This document shows, piece by piece, positions 7,376-16,140 of a DNA stretch of 27,531 bases. How positions within the stretch are numbered: position 1 is the stretch's first letter; each line of letters begins with the position of its first letter. The DNA is from a virus: positions 1 through 27,531 of IMG/VR virus record IMGVR_UViG_3300025141_000590. The stretch is one strand, 5' to 3'. The notes under the pieces were generated by a model. That model ran no database searches and was not told the DNA's origin. It worked only from the letters and a program-made list of their open reading frames with translations. Both the position numbers and the translations under genes were made by a program.

Positions 7376-10023
7376 TGAGTGTACAATTAATAGTATTTCC
7401 ACAATATTTTGATGGTTCAACACCATTAAGTTCACCATCTAATCAATTCTTTGTTGATGGTATTAATTTTAATCAAGTAAATACTTCTACTTCTACTCAA
7501 AGTATTTCAGGTGCTTTGCCACAAGCTTTTATAAATTCTTATTCAATAGGCTCATCTTCTCTTTTTATATTAAATACTTGGTATCGTTTTAGTAGTGTTG
7601 CAAGTCAAGTATTTGAGAGTTCAAATTCAATGGGGTTTTTAGCAAATACAGGTATAGTTCAAAGATTATCTAATTTAACTTACGGTGCTACTTACGATTT
7701 AACATTAAACATAATTACAAATACTACAAGTTTAATTGTGTATCAATACACAGGGAATGTATTAAATAGCACTCACACAATTTCAGGTACAGGAACGCAG
7801 ACTATTTCATTTAACGCTTATTCAACTGCTGATGTAATAGCAATATATAGTGTAACCTCAGTCGCAGTAATAGCAGACATATCGTGTGTTTTATCTATAT
7901 CAACACCTAGTGGAATATTTACAGATTTAAGCAATGGACAAGTTATTTGCGACCTTTACGAAGATGAAGATATTCCTCTTAGTCTTAGTGTTGATGACTT
8001 TAAAAATGTAGCTGAGAAAGTACAGTCATATTCAAAGGCTTTTAATTTACCTGCTACAAAAAGAAACAATCAAATCTTTGACAATATTTTCGAGATAACA
8101 AGAACTGATACAGGGCTTAACTTTAATCCTTATAAAAGAACAAAGGCTATTCTAAAACAAGACGGCTTTTTATTATTTGAAGGTTATTTAAGAATGCTTG
8201 ACATATCGGACAAGTCAGGAGAAACAAGTTACAATGTAAACTTATATTCTGAAGTAGTTGCACTAGCTGATGTATTAGGTGACAAGACTTTTTCAGATTT
8301 AGATTTTACAGAGTTAGAACACGCATATAATAGAACACAAATTATTAATAGTTGGAATGACTCACCAAGTGCAGGTATTACTTATCTTAATGCTAGTACT
8401 TCAGGGTTTAGAGATGCTAACAGCACTGTAAAATATCCTTTTGTAGATTGGACACACCAACAACTAATAGGTGGTTCAAGTGGAACAAATGCTACAGTTG
8501 GCAATCCTGAATATACATCTTTAGAACAAATCTTTAGACCTTTTATAAATATCAAGTATTTAATAGATAGAATATTTGAAGTCGTGCCTTTTACTTATGA
8601 AAGTGCGTTTTTTGATACTGACGATTTTAAAAAGTTGTATATGGACTTTAATTGGGGTTCTAAAGATTTTCCTGTAGAACCAACTGAGGGTACGTACACA
8701 AGTCTAAATTACCCTATATATATCAGTGATACAGCTTACCAAAATTATCAATTAGAAAATGTTAATTTTTCTACTGACTTAGGTTATGATACAACAAACC
8801 ATAGATTTGAAGCTACAACAGCAGGAACAGGGTACACTATTGATTATAGTGTAGATTATTCAGGAAATCAATATGTTGATTGTAGGTGGGCGCATATAAA
8901 TAGTGGAGGAACTGTACTCAATACTTTTAATTTGCAATCATTTGCTCAGGGTGATAATACTTATTCAGGAACAGTTCAAGTAGTATTAGCAGTTAATGAT
9001 ACCTTACAGCTCCAAGCAAAAGCAGGAACGGCAGGAGCAGGGGATAAATTTCAAAAATCTTCTACTAGTATTAATGGAACGATAACTGCTAATACAGGTG
9101 GTAGTCTTGTTACTACTAACACTATATTGCAAACACTCAGAGGTGAACTAGGACAATGGGATTTCTTAAAAGGATTGATGACTATGTTCAATTTAGTTAC
9201 TTTACCTGATGAAGATAACCCTAGCAATATAAAGATAGAACCTTATTCAGATATATTTATAAATAACCCTAATAGTAAAGAGTTAGATTGGACAGAAAAA
9301 GTAGATGTTTCAGAAATGAAACTTGTGCCTTTAACCGATTTAAACAAAAAAACTATTTTTAAGTTTGTAGAAGACGAGGATGATTACGCTTTTATGACAT
9401 ATAAAAGAGGAAGTAATCACTTATACGGAAGTAAAAAATATGACGCTTCAGAGTTTACAATCTTAGCAGGAGAAGATGAAATAATTGCTGAACCTTTTGC
9501 AGCTACAGTAGTAAAACCTTTAGAAGATATGTGGTCTGATATAATAACACCTGCGCTTTATTCTATGAATGATGACGAAACTTCTGAAGGATTTGACAAC
9601 AGCCCTAGAATAATGTATAACAATGGAATAAAATCAACAGGGGCTTCTTATTATATACCTGCACAAAATGGAGTTACTTCAGATAACCAAGATGATTTTT
9701 TACAATTTAGTCATTTTTCTGCTATATCGCCACAAAGTGCGCCAAGTGTTAGAGATTTTCATTTTGGCGAATGTCAGCTAATAGGGGGTGTAGGTTCTCC
9801 TGTAAACGATAATCTATTTAACTTGTATTGGTTACCTTATTACTCAGAACTTTACAATCCTGACACTAGAATAATGACTATTAAAGTTAATTTAAGTCCT
9901 TCAGATATTAATACTTTTAAATTCAATGATACAGTATTTATTAAAAACAGAACATTCAGAGTTAACAAAATAGACTACAAACCTAACGACTTAGCAACAG
10001 TTGAATTTATACTTATACCATAA
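7375..10023 (+). CDS. Large tail protein, 882 aa (putative tail-tip hub)
   Basis: The largest gene in the genome. Residues 1-180 are Ser/Thr-rich and beta-like, perhaps an adhesive or carbohydrate-binding module. From about 195 (DLYEDEDIPLSLSVDDFKNV) the sequence resembles the tail hub/baseplate-like proteins of Bacteroidota siphophages (SKAFNLPATKRNN, FEGYLRMLDI). A second Gly/Thr-rich segment near 480-560 looks like an inserted carbohydrate-binding domain, and the C-terminus returns to the hub-like fold (FNDTVFIKNRTFRVNKID). No lytic enzyme motif is apparent. Assignment to the tail is firm by context; hub function is likely. Confidence 0.6.
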   Translation: MSVQLIVFPQYFDGSTPLSSPSNQFFVDGINFNQVNTSTSTQSISGALPQAFINSYSIGSSSLFILNTWYRFSSVASQVFESSNSMGFLANTGIVQRLSNLTYGATYDLTLNIITNTTSLIVYQYTGNVLNSTHTISGTGTQTISFNAYSTADVIAIYSVTSVAVIADISCVLSISTPSGIFTDLSNGQVICDLYEDEDIPLSLSVDDFKNVAEKVQSYSKAFNLPATKRNNQIFDNIFEITRTDTGLNFNPYKRTKAILKQDGFLLFEGYLRMLDISDKSGETSYNVNLYSEVVALADVLGDKTFSDLDFTELEHAYNRTQIINSWNDSPSAGITYLNASTSGFRDANSTVKYPFVDWTHQQLIGGSSGTNATVGNPEYTSLEQIFRPFINIKYLIDRIFEVVPFTYESAFFDTDDFKKLYMDFNWGSKDFPVEPTEGTYTSLNYPIYISDTAYQNYQLENVNFSTDLGYDTTNHRFEATTAGTGYTIDYSVDYSGNQYVDCRWAHINSGGTVLNTFNLQSFAQGDNTYSGTVQVVLAVNDTLQLQAKAGTAGAGDKFQKSSTSINGTITANTGGSLVTTNTILQTLRGELGQWDFLKGLMTMFNLVTLPDEDNPSNIKIEPYSDIFINNPNSKELDWTEKVDVSEMKLVPLTDLNKKTIFKFVEDEDDYAFMTYKRGSNHLYGSKKYDASEFTILAGEDEIIAEPFAATVVKPLEDMWSDIITPALYSMNDDETSEGFDNSPRIMYNNGIKSTGASYYIPAQNGVTSDNQDDFLQFSHFSAISPQSAPSVRDFHFGECQLIGGVGSPVNDNLFNLYWLPYYSELYNPDTRIMTIKVNLSPSDINTFKFNDTVFIKNRTFRVNKIDYKPNDLATVEFILIP

Positions 10024-10874
10024 TGAGCAAAGTAGCAATACCATATTTAACAGGCTTTGATGTAAAGCCTTCTTCAACTTCTCCGATAGGAGTTGTAACC
10101 TTTACTGATGGAACAAACGACATAATACCTAATCAACTACAATGTGAAGCATACGGATATACTTACAACAAAGCAGACGGAACTTGCTCAATATTTAGAT
10201 ACAATACAAACCTAAACAGGAGCTTTAGCAATATAAGTAATAAATTACAGGGAGCAGGAAACACAACTGAAACAGGAACAAACAACACTTATATAATAGG
10301 TGAAAATAATACAGTAAAAGGATTATCAAGAAATAACATAGTAGTAGGAAACCAAAATGAAATAGCAAACGGAGTAAACAACGCTAACGTCTATGGTACT
10401 TTAGGAGAAGCTACAGCTGACAACTCTATTGTCTTAGGGGGTAACGCTTCAGGTGATAATTTAGGCGAAAGGCAAAGTATTACTTTATTGTTTGGAACTG
10501 AAACAACAGACAATACTGTTTCTGATAGTTTCTTAAATAATACTTCAGCTAGTTATTTTGCAATTCCTGAAAATACTATTATAGCTTTTCAAACTGAAAC
10601 AGTAGCCGTAAGAGTAGGCGGAACAGGAGCAGGAAACAATGGCGATTTTAAAGCGTTTATAGAAACAGGTGTAGCTATTAATGAAGCAGGAACTTTAAGT
10701 ATTGACAAGTCAAGGAGTACAATAGCAAATACAGGTACAACTACAGGGTGGACTTGTGACATTTCGGTATCAGGTACAAATCTTGTACAAACAGTAAAAG
10801 GTGCAAATAATAGAACTTTAATGTGGGCTACAACAATTAGAATGACACAAATAAAAACAGGAGTAGCACTTTAA
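10023..10874 (+). CDS. Putative tail fibre with YadA-head-like repeats
   Basis: A 283-residue protein. Between about residues 85 and 140 there are short repeats with the pattern NN-x-(I/V)-x-x-G-x-x-N (NTYIIGENNTVKG, RNNIVVGNQNEIANG, NSIVLGG), as in the left-handed beta-roll heads of trimeric adhesins such as YadA. The remainder is beta-rich with a C-terminal region (VAVRVGGTGAGNNGDFKAF) like trimerising virion spikes. This suggests a trimeric fibre or receptor-binding protein exposed at the tail tip. It starts in a TAATG overlap with the hub gene. Confidence 0.6.
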   Translation: MSKVAIPYLTGFDVKPSSTSPIGVVTFTDGTNDIIPNQLQCEAYGYTYNKADGTCSIFRYNTNLNRSFSNISNKLQGAGNTTETGTNNTYIIGENNTVKGLSRNNIVVGNQNEIANGVNNANVYGTLGEATADNSIVLGGNASGDNLGERQSITLLFGTETTDNTVSDSFLNNTSASYFAIPENTIIAFQTETVAVRVGGTGAGNNGDFKAFIETGVAINEAGTLSIDKSRSTIANTGTTTGWTCDISVSGTNLVQTVKGANNRTLMWATTIRMTQIKTGVAL

Positions 10875-10885
10875 AAAATATAAAT

Positions 10886-12445
10886 ATGGCAGATGAAAAT
10901 ATAAATATAAATGTAAAATCAAACATAGGAGATGTATCTAAAGATGCAGGAAATGCCGCTTCTGAGTTTAAAATTATGGGAGTTTCTCTTAATGGAGTAA
11001 AAAGAGGTTTTGCTTCAGCGGCGGTAACAGCAAAGGGAATGTTTGGCTCAATTAAAGCAGGGCTAATATCTTCAGGGATAGGTGCTTTTGTAGTTTTAAT
11101 AGGCTCGTTAATTGCTTACTTTAAAAGTACTAAGGAAGGTGCTGAAAAGCTTGAAAGAGCTATGGCAGGGTTTGGAGCAGTAATTAGTGTTATTACTGAT
11201 AGACTGTCAGGTTTTGGTGAAGTAATAGTTAGCGCTTTTGAAGACCCACAACAAGCAATAGCGGACTTATGGGAAGCTATAAAGAAAAACCTACTTAACA
11301 GAGTTCAGGGTATTATTGACGCCTTTGGATATTTAGGTAAAACTATTCAGTCAGCGTTAAAGTTTGATTGGGATGAGATGAAGGAAAACGCAGCAGGCTT
11401 TGGTGAAAGCATGGTGCAAGTAGCAACAGGAGTAGATGACTTAACAGGTAAAATGGCTGCAGGGTTTAAGTCTTTAGGTGATGAAATAGAAAAGGATGTA
11501 ACTGCTGCAATGAAATTAAAAGGTTTAACGCAACAGTTAAGAGACGAAGAGAGAGAGTTTAACAAAGTAAGAGCACAGACAAGACAAGAAATACAGAAAG
11601 CTAGACTAGACGCTTTAGATGAAAGTAAAACAGCAGAAGAAAGACTTGCAGCACTTCAAACAGCAAACGAATTAGAGCTAAAAACTACAGAAGATGTTTT
11701 GGAAATGCAAAGGAGAAAAATTGCAATACAAAAGGAGACAATGGCTTTGTCTGAAAATATGGCTGAAGATTTAGACGAACTAGCAACTTTAGAAGTTGGT
11801 TTAATTGATTTACAGACTTCATCTTTTCAAACACAGAAAAGACTTGCTACTGAAATGGAAACTCTGACAAATGAAATAGCAGCAAACAAAAAAGCAAAAC
11901 AAAAAGAAGAAGCAGACGCAATAAAAAAAGCAGCAGATGACGAGATAAAAGAAGCAAAAAGAGTAGCAAAGGAACAAGAAGCAATTACAAAGGCTGCTGA
12001 AAGTGCAAAAGAAAACTTAATAAAGCAGGGGTTTGGAATGGCAAAAAATTTAGCAGGAGAAAATGCTGCTTTATCAAAAGGTGTTGCCGTAGCACAAACA
12101 GTTTATTCTACCCAACAAGCAGTCATGGCAGCATTAGCAGCAACTTCTGTTGGTGACAAATTGCTTCCTTACCCTATAAGGTTAGGAAATGCAATAGGTG
12201 CAGGTTTAATGGGAGCAAAAGCTATACAAAATATTATGTCAACAGACCCAACAAGCGGTGAAGGAGGAGAAGGAGGAGTTTCCGCACCTGCAACATCTTC
12301 AACACCTGCGCCACAAATGATGTCAGGAGCTTTTGATTTATCAGGTGGATTAGAACCTGAGCCAACTCGTGCTTACGTAATTACCGACGAAATGACGTCG
12401 TCACAGAATCAATTAGCCAATATAAGACGTAGAGCTACAATCTAA
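10886..12445 (+). CDS. Tape measure protein
   Basis: A 519-residue, mostly helical protein with a hydrophobic stretch at about 58-79 (SIKAGLISSGIGAFVVLIGSL), a long charged coiled coil at about 210-390 (EEREFNKVRAQTRQEIQKAR...) and an Ala/Gly-rich C-terminal part ending SSQNQLANIRRRATI, all typical of tape measure proteins that set tail length and pass through the membrane at infection. The protein is short for the class. With the usual rule of about 0.15 nm per residue it predicts a tail near 80 nm (a rough estimate). It ends at motif C. Confidence 0.85.
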   Translation: MADENININVKSNIGDVSKDAGNAASEFKIMGVSLNGVKRGFASAAVTAKGMFGSIKAGLISSGIGAFVVLIGSLIAYFKSTKEGAEKLERAMAGFGAVISVITDRLSGFGEVIVSAFEDPQQAIADLWEAIKKNLLNRVQGIIDAFGYLGKTIQSALKFDWDEMKENAAGFGESMVQVATGVDDLTGKMAAGFKSLGDEIEKDVTAAMKLKGLTQQLRDEEREFNKVRAQTRQEIQKARLDALDESKTAEERLAALQTANELELKTTEDVLEMQRRKIAIQKETMALSENMAEDLDELATLEVGLIDLQTSSFQTQKRLATEMETLTNEIAANKKAKQKEEADAIKKAADDEIKEAKRVAKEQEAITKAAESAKENLIKQGFGMAKNLAGENAALSKGVAVAQTVYSTQQAVMAALAATSVGDKLLPYPIRLGNAIGAGLMGAKAIQNIMSTDPTSGEGGEGGVSAPATSSTPAPQMMSGAFDLSGGLEPEPTRAYVITDEMTSSQNQLANIRRRATI

Positions 12446-12467
12446 AATCAAATTTATTAACTATATA

Positions 12468-12478
12468 TCTATTATATA
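12468..12478 (+). promoter_or_regulatory. Candidate late promoter motif, copy C
   Basis: Exact TCTATTATATA in the 47-base gap between the tape measure gene and the head protease gene, 14 bases before the ATG at 12493. The wider TATCTATTATATAC is shared with copy D. It marks the boundary between the tail and head modules. Confidence 0.55.
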
Positions 12479-12492
12479 CAAAACAGAATACT

Positions 12493-13209
12493 ATGCCACC
12501 ATGCGAAGAATGTGAAAACGGAAAATATAAATGGGGAAAGACAGGAGACTGTCAATACGACTCTATTGCTGAATGTGAAGAAGCGAACAAAGACTATTAC
12601 GAAAAGACTACATCTATTGTTGAGTTAGTAATTTCAGATGATAGTCAAGAACTAGCAATAGACGCTATTAGTCTAGTAACTTCACCTGCAATAGAACAGG
12701 ACTTTGTTTACTTTGGGAAAGAAAAGAATAACTTAACATTTGCTAAAGTAGATGAGGAGAAAAGAATGCTCGTTAGTCCTGCTTTAATTCCAAACAAGCA
12801 AATATTCAGACACGACCCAAATACAGACAGCGACTACTATGTTTACTTCAGTCCTGAGACAGTTAGAAAAGCATCTGAGTTATATTTGAAACATAACAAC
12901 CACCATAAAGCTACATACCAACACCAAGACAGAGTTTCAGGCGTTCTAACAGTTGAAAGTTGGATTAAGGAAGGTGACCAAGATAAGTCTAAGTTATACG
13001 GTTACGATTTACCTAACGGCACTTGGTTTGTAAAAATGAAAATAGAAAATGACGAGCTTTGGAATAAAATCAAAGAAGGTGAACTTAAAGGATTATCAAT
13101 TGAAGGCTACTTTACGGACAAGATGGAACAGATGTCACAAAAAGCACCAACAAACGAGGAAATTCTTTCAGCACTAAATGAAATAATTAAGCAAAATCAA
13201 ACAAAGTAA
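12493..13209 (+). CDS. XkdF-like prohead protease (putative)
   Basis: A 238-residue protein with a Cys-rich start (PPCEECENGKYKWGKTGDC) followed by a domain resembling the XkdF family of putative phage serine proteases. Matching features are the KQIFRHDPNTDSDYYVYFS block at 102-120, a His pair in NNHHKATYQHQ (H137/H138) and the terminal GLSIEGYF with S202, the likely His/Ser catalytic pair. These proteases mature procapsids by cutting scaffold and capsid. Its position directly before a scaffold-like and a capsid gene fits. The Cys-rich N-terminus could bind metal; its role is unknown. Confidence 0.7.
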   Translation: MPPCEECENGKYKWGKTGDCQYDSIAECEEANKDYYEKTTSIVELVISDDSQELAIDAISLVTSPAIEQDFVYFGKEKNNLTFAKVDEEKRMLVSPALIPNKQIFRHDPNTDSDYYVYFSPETVRKASELYLKHNNHHKATYQHQDRVSGVLTVESWIKEGDQDKSKLYGYDLPNGTWFVKMKIENDELWNKIKEGELKGLSIEGYFTDKMEQMSQKAPTNEEILSALNEIIKQNQTK

Positions 13210-13216
13210 TAGTTTA

Positions 13217-13227
13217 TCTATTATATA
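13217..13227 (+). promoter_or_regulatory. Candidate late promoter motif, copy D
   Basis: Exact TCTATTATATA, 31 bases before the ATG of the scaffold gene (13259) and just after the protease stop. An additional start here would let scaffold and capsid be transcribed more strongly than the upstream protease, which matches the stoichiometry a phage needs. Confidence 0.55.
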
Positions 13228-13258
13228 CTACAAACACTAATAAAACTAAAAAGAAATT

Positions 13259-13951
13259 ATGGACATTAAAGAACAAATCTTAGTTGCCTTAGGCCTTAAC
13301 AAAGAAGAAACAGTTAAGTTAGAATGGCAAGCAAAATCAGAAGACGGAACAATCTTTGTTTCAACTGCTGAAGAATTAGAAGCAGGAGTGGATATTTCAG
13401 TTTTGACGGAAGACGGAACGACAATATTATTACCTGTTGGAACTTACAAAACTGATACAGGCGTATCTTTCAGAGTAGAAGAAGAAGGTATTGTTGCTGA
13501 AGTTATTGAGTCAGAAACTGAAGAAGTAGATACAGTTGAAGAAGAAGATTTAGCAGAAGAAACAGTATTAGCTGAAGAAGATGAAGAAGCGGATGTTGCT
13601 GATTGGCAAGGTATGGAGAAAAGAATTGAAAACTTAGAAATCGCTGTTGCAAAACTTAAAGAAGAAAAAGTTGGCGGTGATGACGAAGTTGAAGAATTAG
13701 CTGAAGAAACAGAAGAACCTTCTACAAATCCTAAGTCTATAAAAACTACAGAAGTAGTTGAGTTCTCAGCAGAAGATGAATTGACTAAGTTAAAAGAAGA
13801 AAACGAAAGGTTAAAAACTGAGTTAGCTTCACAACCTGCTTCAGCACCTTTAGATGTAAACAAGTTCAGTTCAGATAGAAAACCTGTTTCAAGAGCAGAA
13901 TACAACAAAATGACAAGGAGAGAAAAATTCTTACACGATTTAAATAAATAA
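13259..13951 (+). CDS. Scaffold-like protein
   Basis: A 230-residue, extremely acidic protein. Residues 75-120 are Glu/Asp-rich and probably disordered, followed by short coiled-coil segments (KRIENLEIAVAKLKEE and ELTKLKEENERLKTEL) and a basic C-terminus (SRAEYNKMTRREKFLHDLNK). Acidic coiled-coil proteins with a basic, capsid-binding tail directly upstream of the major capsid gene are typical scaffolds. The N-terminal 60 residues look folded and may be a separate domain. Likely cleaved and removed by the upstream protease; this is inferred. Confidence 0.7.
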   Translation: MDIKEQILVALGLNKEETVKLEWQAKSEDGTIFVSTAEELEAGVDISVLTEDGTTILLPVGTYKTDTGVSFRVEEEGIVAEVIESETEEVDTVEEEDLAEETVLAEEDEEADVADWQGMEKRIENLEIAVAKLKEEKVGGDDEVEELAEETEEPSTNPKSIKTTEVVEFSAEDELTKLKEENERLKTELASQPASAPLDVNKFSSDRKPVSRAEYNKMTRREKFLHDLNK

Positions 13952-13975
13952 TATTAATTAAAAAAAAACAAAAAA

Positions 13976-14890
13976 ATGGCTTTTACAACAACAAGCAACT
14001 TTGCAGGAAAGGCAGCAGGATTCTACATCTCGGCAGCTTTAAAACAAGCAAATTCATTAGACTACTTAACTTTGATAGAAAATATCAAGTATAAGAGTAA
14101 CATCCAACGCATGGCGGGTTCAGGAGTAGTAGCAGACGCTACTTGCGACTTTACGGATGCAGGTACTTTAGCACTTACTGAAAAAGTATTAGAACCTAAA
14201 AATTTACAAATCAACTTAGACCTTTGCAAATCTACTTTATTAGATTCATGGGAAGCGTTACAAATGAGAGCAGGAGCAGGAGCACCACCACCTGCATCTT
14301 TTGATGACTATGTAATTTCTTACATGGGTGAAATCATAGCACAAGCAACTGAAGAAAGTATTTGGGCAGGAACTGCTGTAGCAGGGAAATTCAACGGTTT
14401 CTTAGGTGCTGTAACAGGACTTTTATTGCCGGGTGTTGATGGTACAGTTAATCAAGATGCAGCTTCAGGTGCTTATACTGCTGCTAATATCATTGCTAAC
14501 TTACAATCTTTAACTGCTGATATGGCAGCTAACATTTCTCCTGTATTAAGAAAAGATGACTTACATATCTATATGTCACCAAAGACTTATGCTTTATATG
14601 TATCAGCAGTATCTACTTTAGGATATGTTAATGCTTACAATATGAACGGAGATTATGTTCCTGTATTTGAAGGGTACAAAATCGCTGTTTGTAACGGAAT
14701 GAATGACAACGAATTAGTAGCAGCAGAGAAGTCTAACTTATTCTTTGGAACTGACCTTTTAAGTGACGCTACTAGAATCACTTTGATGGACATGTCTGCT
14801 TTGGACGGAAGTGACAATATGAGATTAGTTGCTCGTTACTCAGCAGGTGTTCAGACAGGAGTTGGAGCTGATATCGTAAGACAATCATAA
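13976..14890 (+). CDS. Major capsid protein (HK97 fold, putative)
   Basis: A 304-residue protein with features of a HK97-type shell protein: an Ala-rich helical N-terminus, a central segment with many Ala/Gly and small residues, and the block LRKDDLHIYMSPKTYALYVSA (about 192-212) typical of the family's A-domain strand and helix. The gene follows protease and scaffold and is followed by a hairpin terminator, consistent with high expression. A run of A residues directly before the ATG (13959-13975) is the kind of start region linked with strong translation in Bacteroidota. Confidence 0.8.
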   Translation: MAFTTTSNFAGKAAGFYISAALKQANSLDYLTLIENIKYKSNIQRMAGSGVVADATCDFTDAGTLALTEKVLEPKNLQINLDLCKSTLLDSWEALQMRAGAGAPPPASFDDYVISYMGEIIAQATEESIWAGTAVAGKFNGFLGAVTGLLLPGVDGTVNQDAASGAYTAANIIANLQSLTADMAANISPVLRKDDLHIYMSPKTYALYVSAVSTLGYVNAYNMNGDYVPVFEGYKIAVCNGMNDNELVAAEKSNLFFGTDLLSDATRITLMDMSALDGSDNMRLVARYSAGVQTGVGADIVRQS

Positions 14891-14908
14891 TAAAATAAAT
14901 TTATAGAA

Positions 14909-14928
14909 GTGGGTGCTTAGGCACTCAC
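14909..14928 (+). terminator. Hairpin after the capsid gene (weak terminator)
   Basis: GTGGGTGC, loop TTAG, GCACTCAC: an eight-pair stem with one G-U pair. It is followed by TCCTTTAACC rather than a clean T tract, so it may attenuate or protect the capsid mRNA end rather than fully terminate. It closely resembles the stronger hairpin at 15568-15587. Confidence 0.65.
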
Positions 14929-14956
14929 TCCTTTAACCTTTAAAACATATAATATC

Positions 14957-15541
14957 ATGGCATGTACAGCACTAACGAAGGGAAGGGGACTCGACTGTAA
15001 TAGAATTTCAGGCGGGATAAAGAATATTTATTTCGGAGTTTACGACCAATTCACAGCACCACTAACAACAGTAGGAATAGTTCAAGCAAATGGAGAAATT
15101 TCAGATATTGAAATGGGTACATCCACAGGACTTTATAGATATACTACACCTCTAGGCGTAGCTAGTCTTACAGAAACAATTACAGGAAGTAAAGAAAACG
15201 GCACAATTTTCTATACTCCTAGTATAACTGTAATTCTTAACAGACTAACAAAAGAGGATCAAAACCAAATTAAATTATTAGGTCAAACGAAACTTGTTAT
15301 CTTTGCAGAATTAAACGCAACTTTAGCAAACGGACATAACGTAATTGTAGGGCTAGGAGTAACAAACGGAATGGAACTTAATGCAGGGACTATTGACTCA
15401 GGCGCTGCTTGGGGTGACCGTTCGGGATACACTCTTACATTTGACGGCATGGAGCCAATCCCATTCCCAATGGTGGCGGACTACACAACTAATCCTTTTG
15501 ACAATGGAGCGTTTACTAATGTTTCAATAACTACATCTTAA
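14957..15541 (+). CDS. Probable major tail (tube) protein
   Basis: A 194-residue beta-rich protein. The central block LLGQTKLVIFAELNATLANGHN, followed by GMELNAGTIDSG...GYTLTFDGMEPIPFPM, matches the layout I know from Bacteroidota phage tail-tube-like proteins, where a polymerising core ends in a beta-sandwich. The gene is flanked by two related hairpins, implying its own abundant transcript, as expected for a tail tube subunit. It lies in the head module and away from the other tail genes. A head decoration protein is the main alternative. Confidence 0.55.
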   Translation: MACTALTKGRGLDCNRISGGIKNIYFGVYDQFTAPLTTVGIVQANGEISDIEMGTSTGLYRYTTPLGVASLTETITGSKENGTIFYTPSITVILNRLTKEDQNQIKLLGQTKLVIFAELNATLANGHNVIVGLGVTNGMELNAGTIDSGAAWGDRSGYTLTFDGMEPIPFPMVADYTTNPFDNGAFTNVSITTS

Positions 15542-15567
15542 TTAGTTTTCTTATATATTCTTGATTG

Positions 15568-15587
15568 AGGGGTGCTAACGCACTCCT
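15568..15587 (+). terminator. Strong Rho-independent terminator
   Basis: AGGGGTGC, loop TAAC, GCACTCCT: an eight-pair stem with one G-U pair, directly followed by TTTTCTTTTT (to 15597). This is the clearest terminator in the genome. It ends the capsid/tail-tube transcript, and motif E begins 24 bases after the T tract. Confidence 0.88.
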
Positions 15588-15620
15588 TTTTCTTTTTAAA
15601 GCAAATAAATTCAAAGTTTT

Positions 15621-15631
15621 TCTATTATATA
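15621..15631 (+). promoter_or_regulatory. Candidate late promoter motif, copy E
   Basis: Exact TCTATTATATA, 15 bases before the ATG at 15647 and right after a strong terminator. A new transcript must start here for the downstream portal and lysis genes to be expressed well, so this copy gives the best positional argument that the motif is a promoter. It shares 18 bases with copy B. Confidence 0.65.
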
Positions 15632-15646
15632 ACAGACAAACTAACT

Positions 15647-16129
15647 ATGATACAAGCAACAACAGTAGATACTATAAATATATATGTGCAAACTGAGGAT
15701 AATCGTATAAATACTTCTGTAGCTTCTACTCAGATAAGACACTTAGTTAAATTCACTAATGACTTAGATAAGTCTGTTTACTATGCTTATGGCAATACTG
15801 AACTTATTAAAGATAGATATACTCAGATTAATATTATTTATAATACTACACCTAATATTTATGAAGGTAAGGCAAAACTATTTCCTGCAGGATATTGGAA
15901 GTACGAAATTTACGAGGTTAGTTGGATAGGAACAGTAACTGTTTCTTCAGGAAACGCACCTGCAACAGAAAATGATGTTTTAAGCCCTGTAGCTGATACT
16001 AAGGGGATAGTACAGGGATTAGTAACTAAGGGTAAAATGAATCTATCAGAAAAAGACGGAACGCAGCAAGTTAGATACAAGCAAAGAGAAGCACCGACAG
16101 AAACAAACTATATATATTACGGACAATAA
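15647..16129 (+). CDS. Hypothetical virion protein, 160 aa
   Basis: I choose ATG 15647 because any longer reading frame would run back through motif E and the terminator. The protein starts with a beta-rich segment (TIQATTVDTI-like opening, then HLVKFTNDLDKSVYYAYG) similar to small virion-associated proteins of flavobacterial phages, and ends with a flexible tail containing many Thr/Tyr residues. There are no enzyme motifs. It lies between the tail tube and LamG-like genes, so a head or tail accessory role is likely. Function is unknown. Confidence 0.6.
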   Translation: MIQATTVDTINIYVQTEDNRINTSVASTQIRHLVKFTNDLDKSVYYAYGNTELIKDRYTQINIIYNTTPNIYEGKAKLFPAGYWKYEIYEVSWIGTVTVSSGNAPATENDVLSPVADTKGIVQGLVTKGKMNLSEKDGTQQVRYKQREAPTETNYIYYGQ

Positions 16130-16140
16130 AATAAAAAAAA

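Noticed and set aside
13444-13908. Long reverse-strand open frame (154 codons) opposite the scaffold gene
   Set aside because: It mirrors the Glu-rich scaffold gene: reversed GAA/GAG codons give a Ser-rich low-complexity product. No start region and no other reverse-strand genes.
15572-15646. Upstream extension of the 160-aa virion protein
   Set aside because: It would translate through the strong terminator and motif E; the ATG at 15647 fits the promoter model and the protein's beta-rich start.
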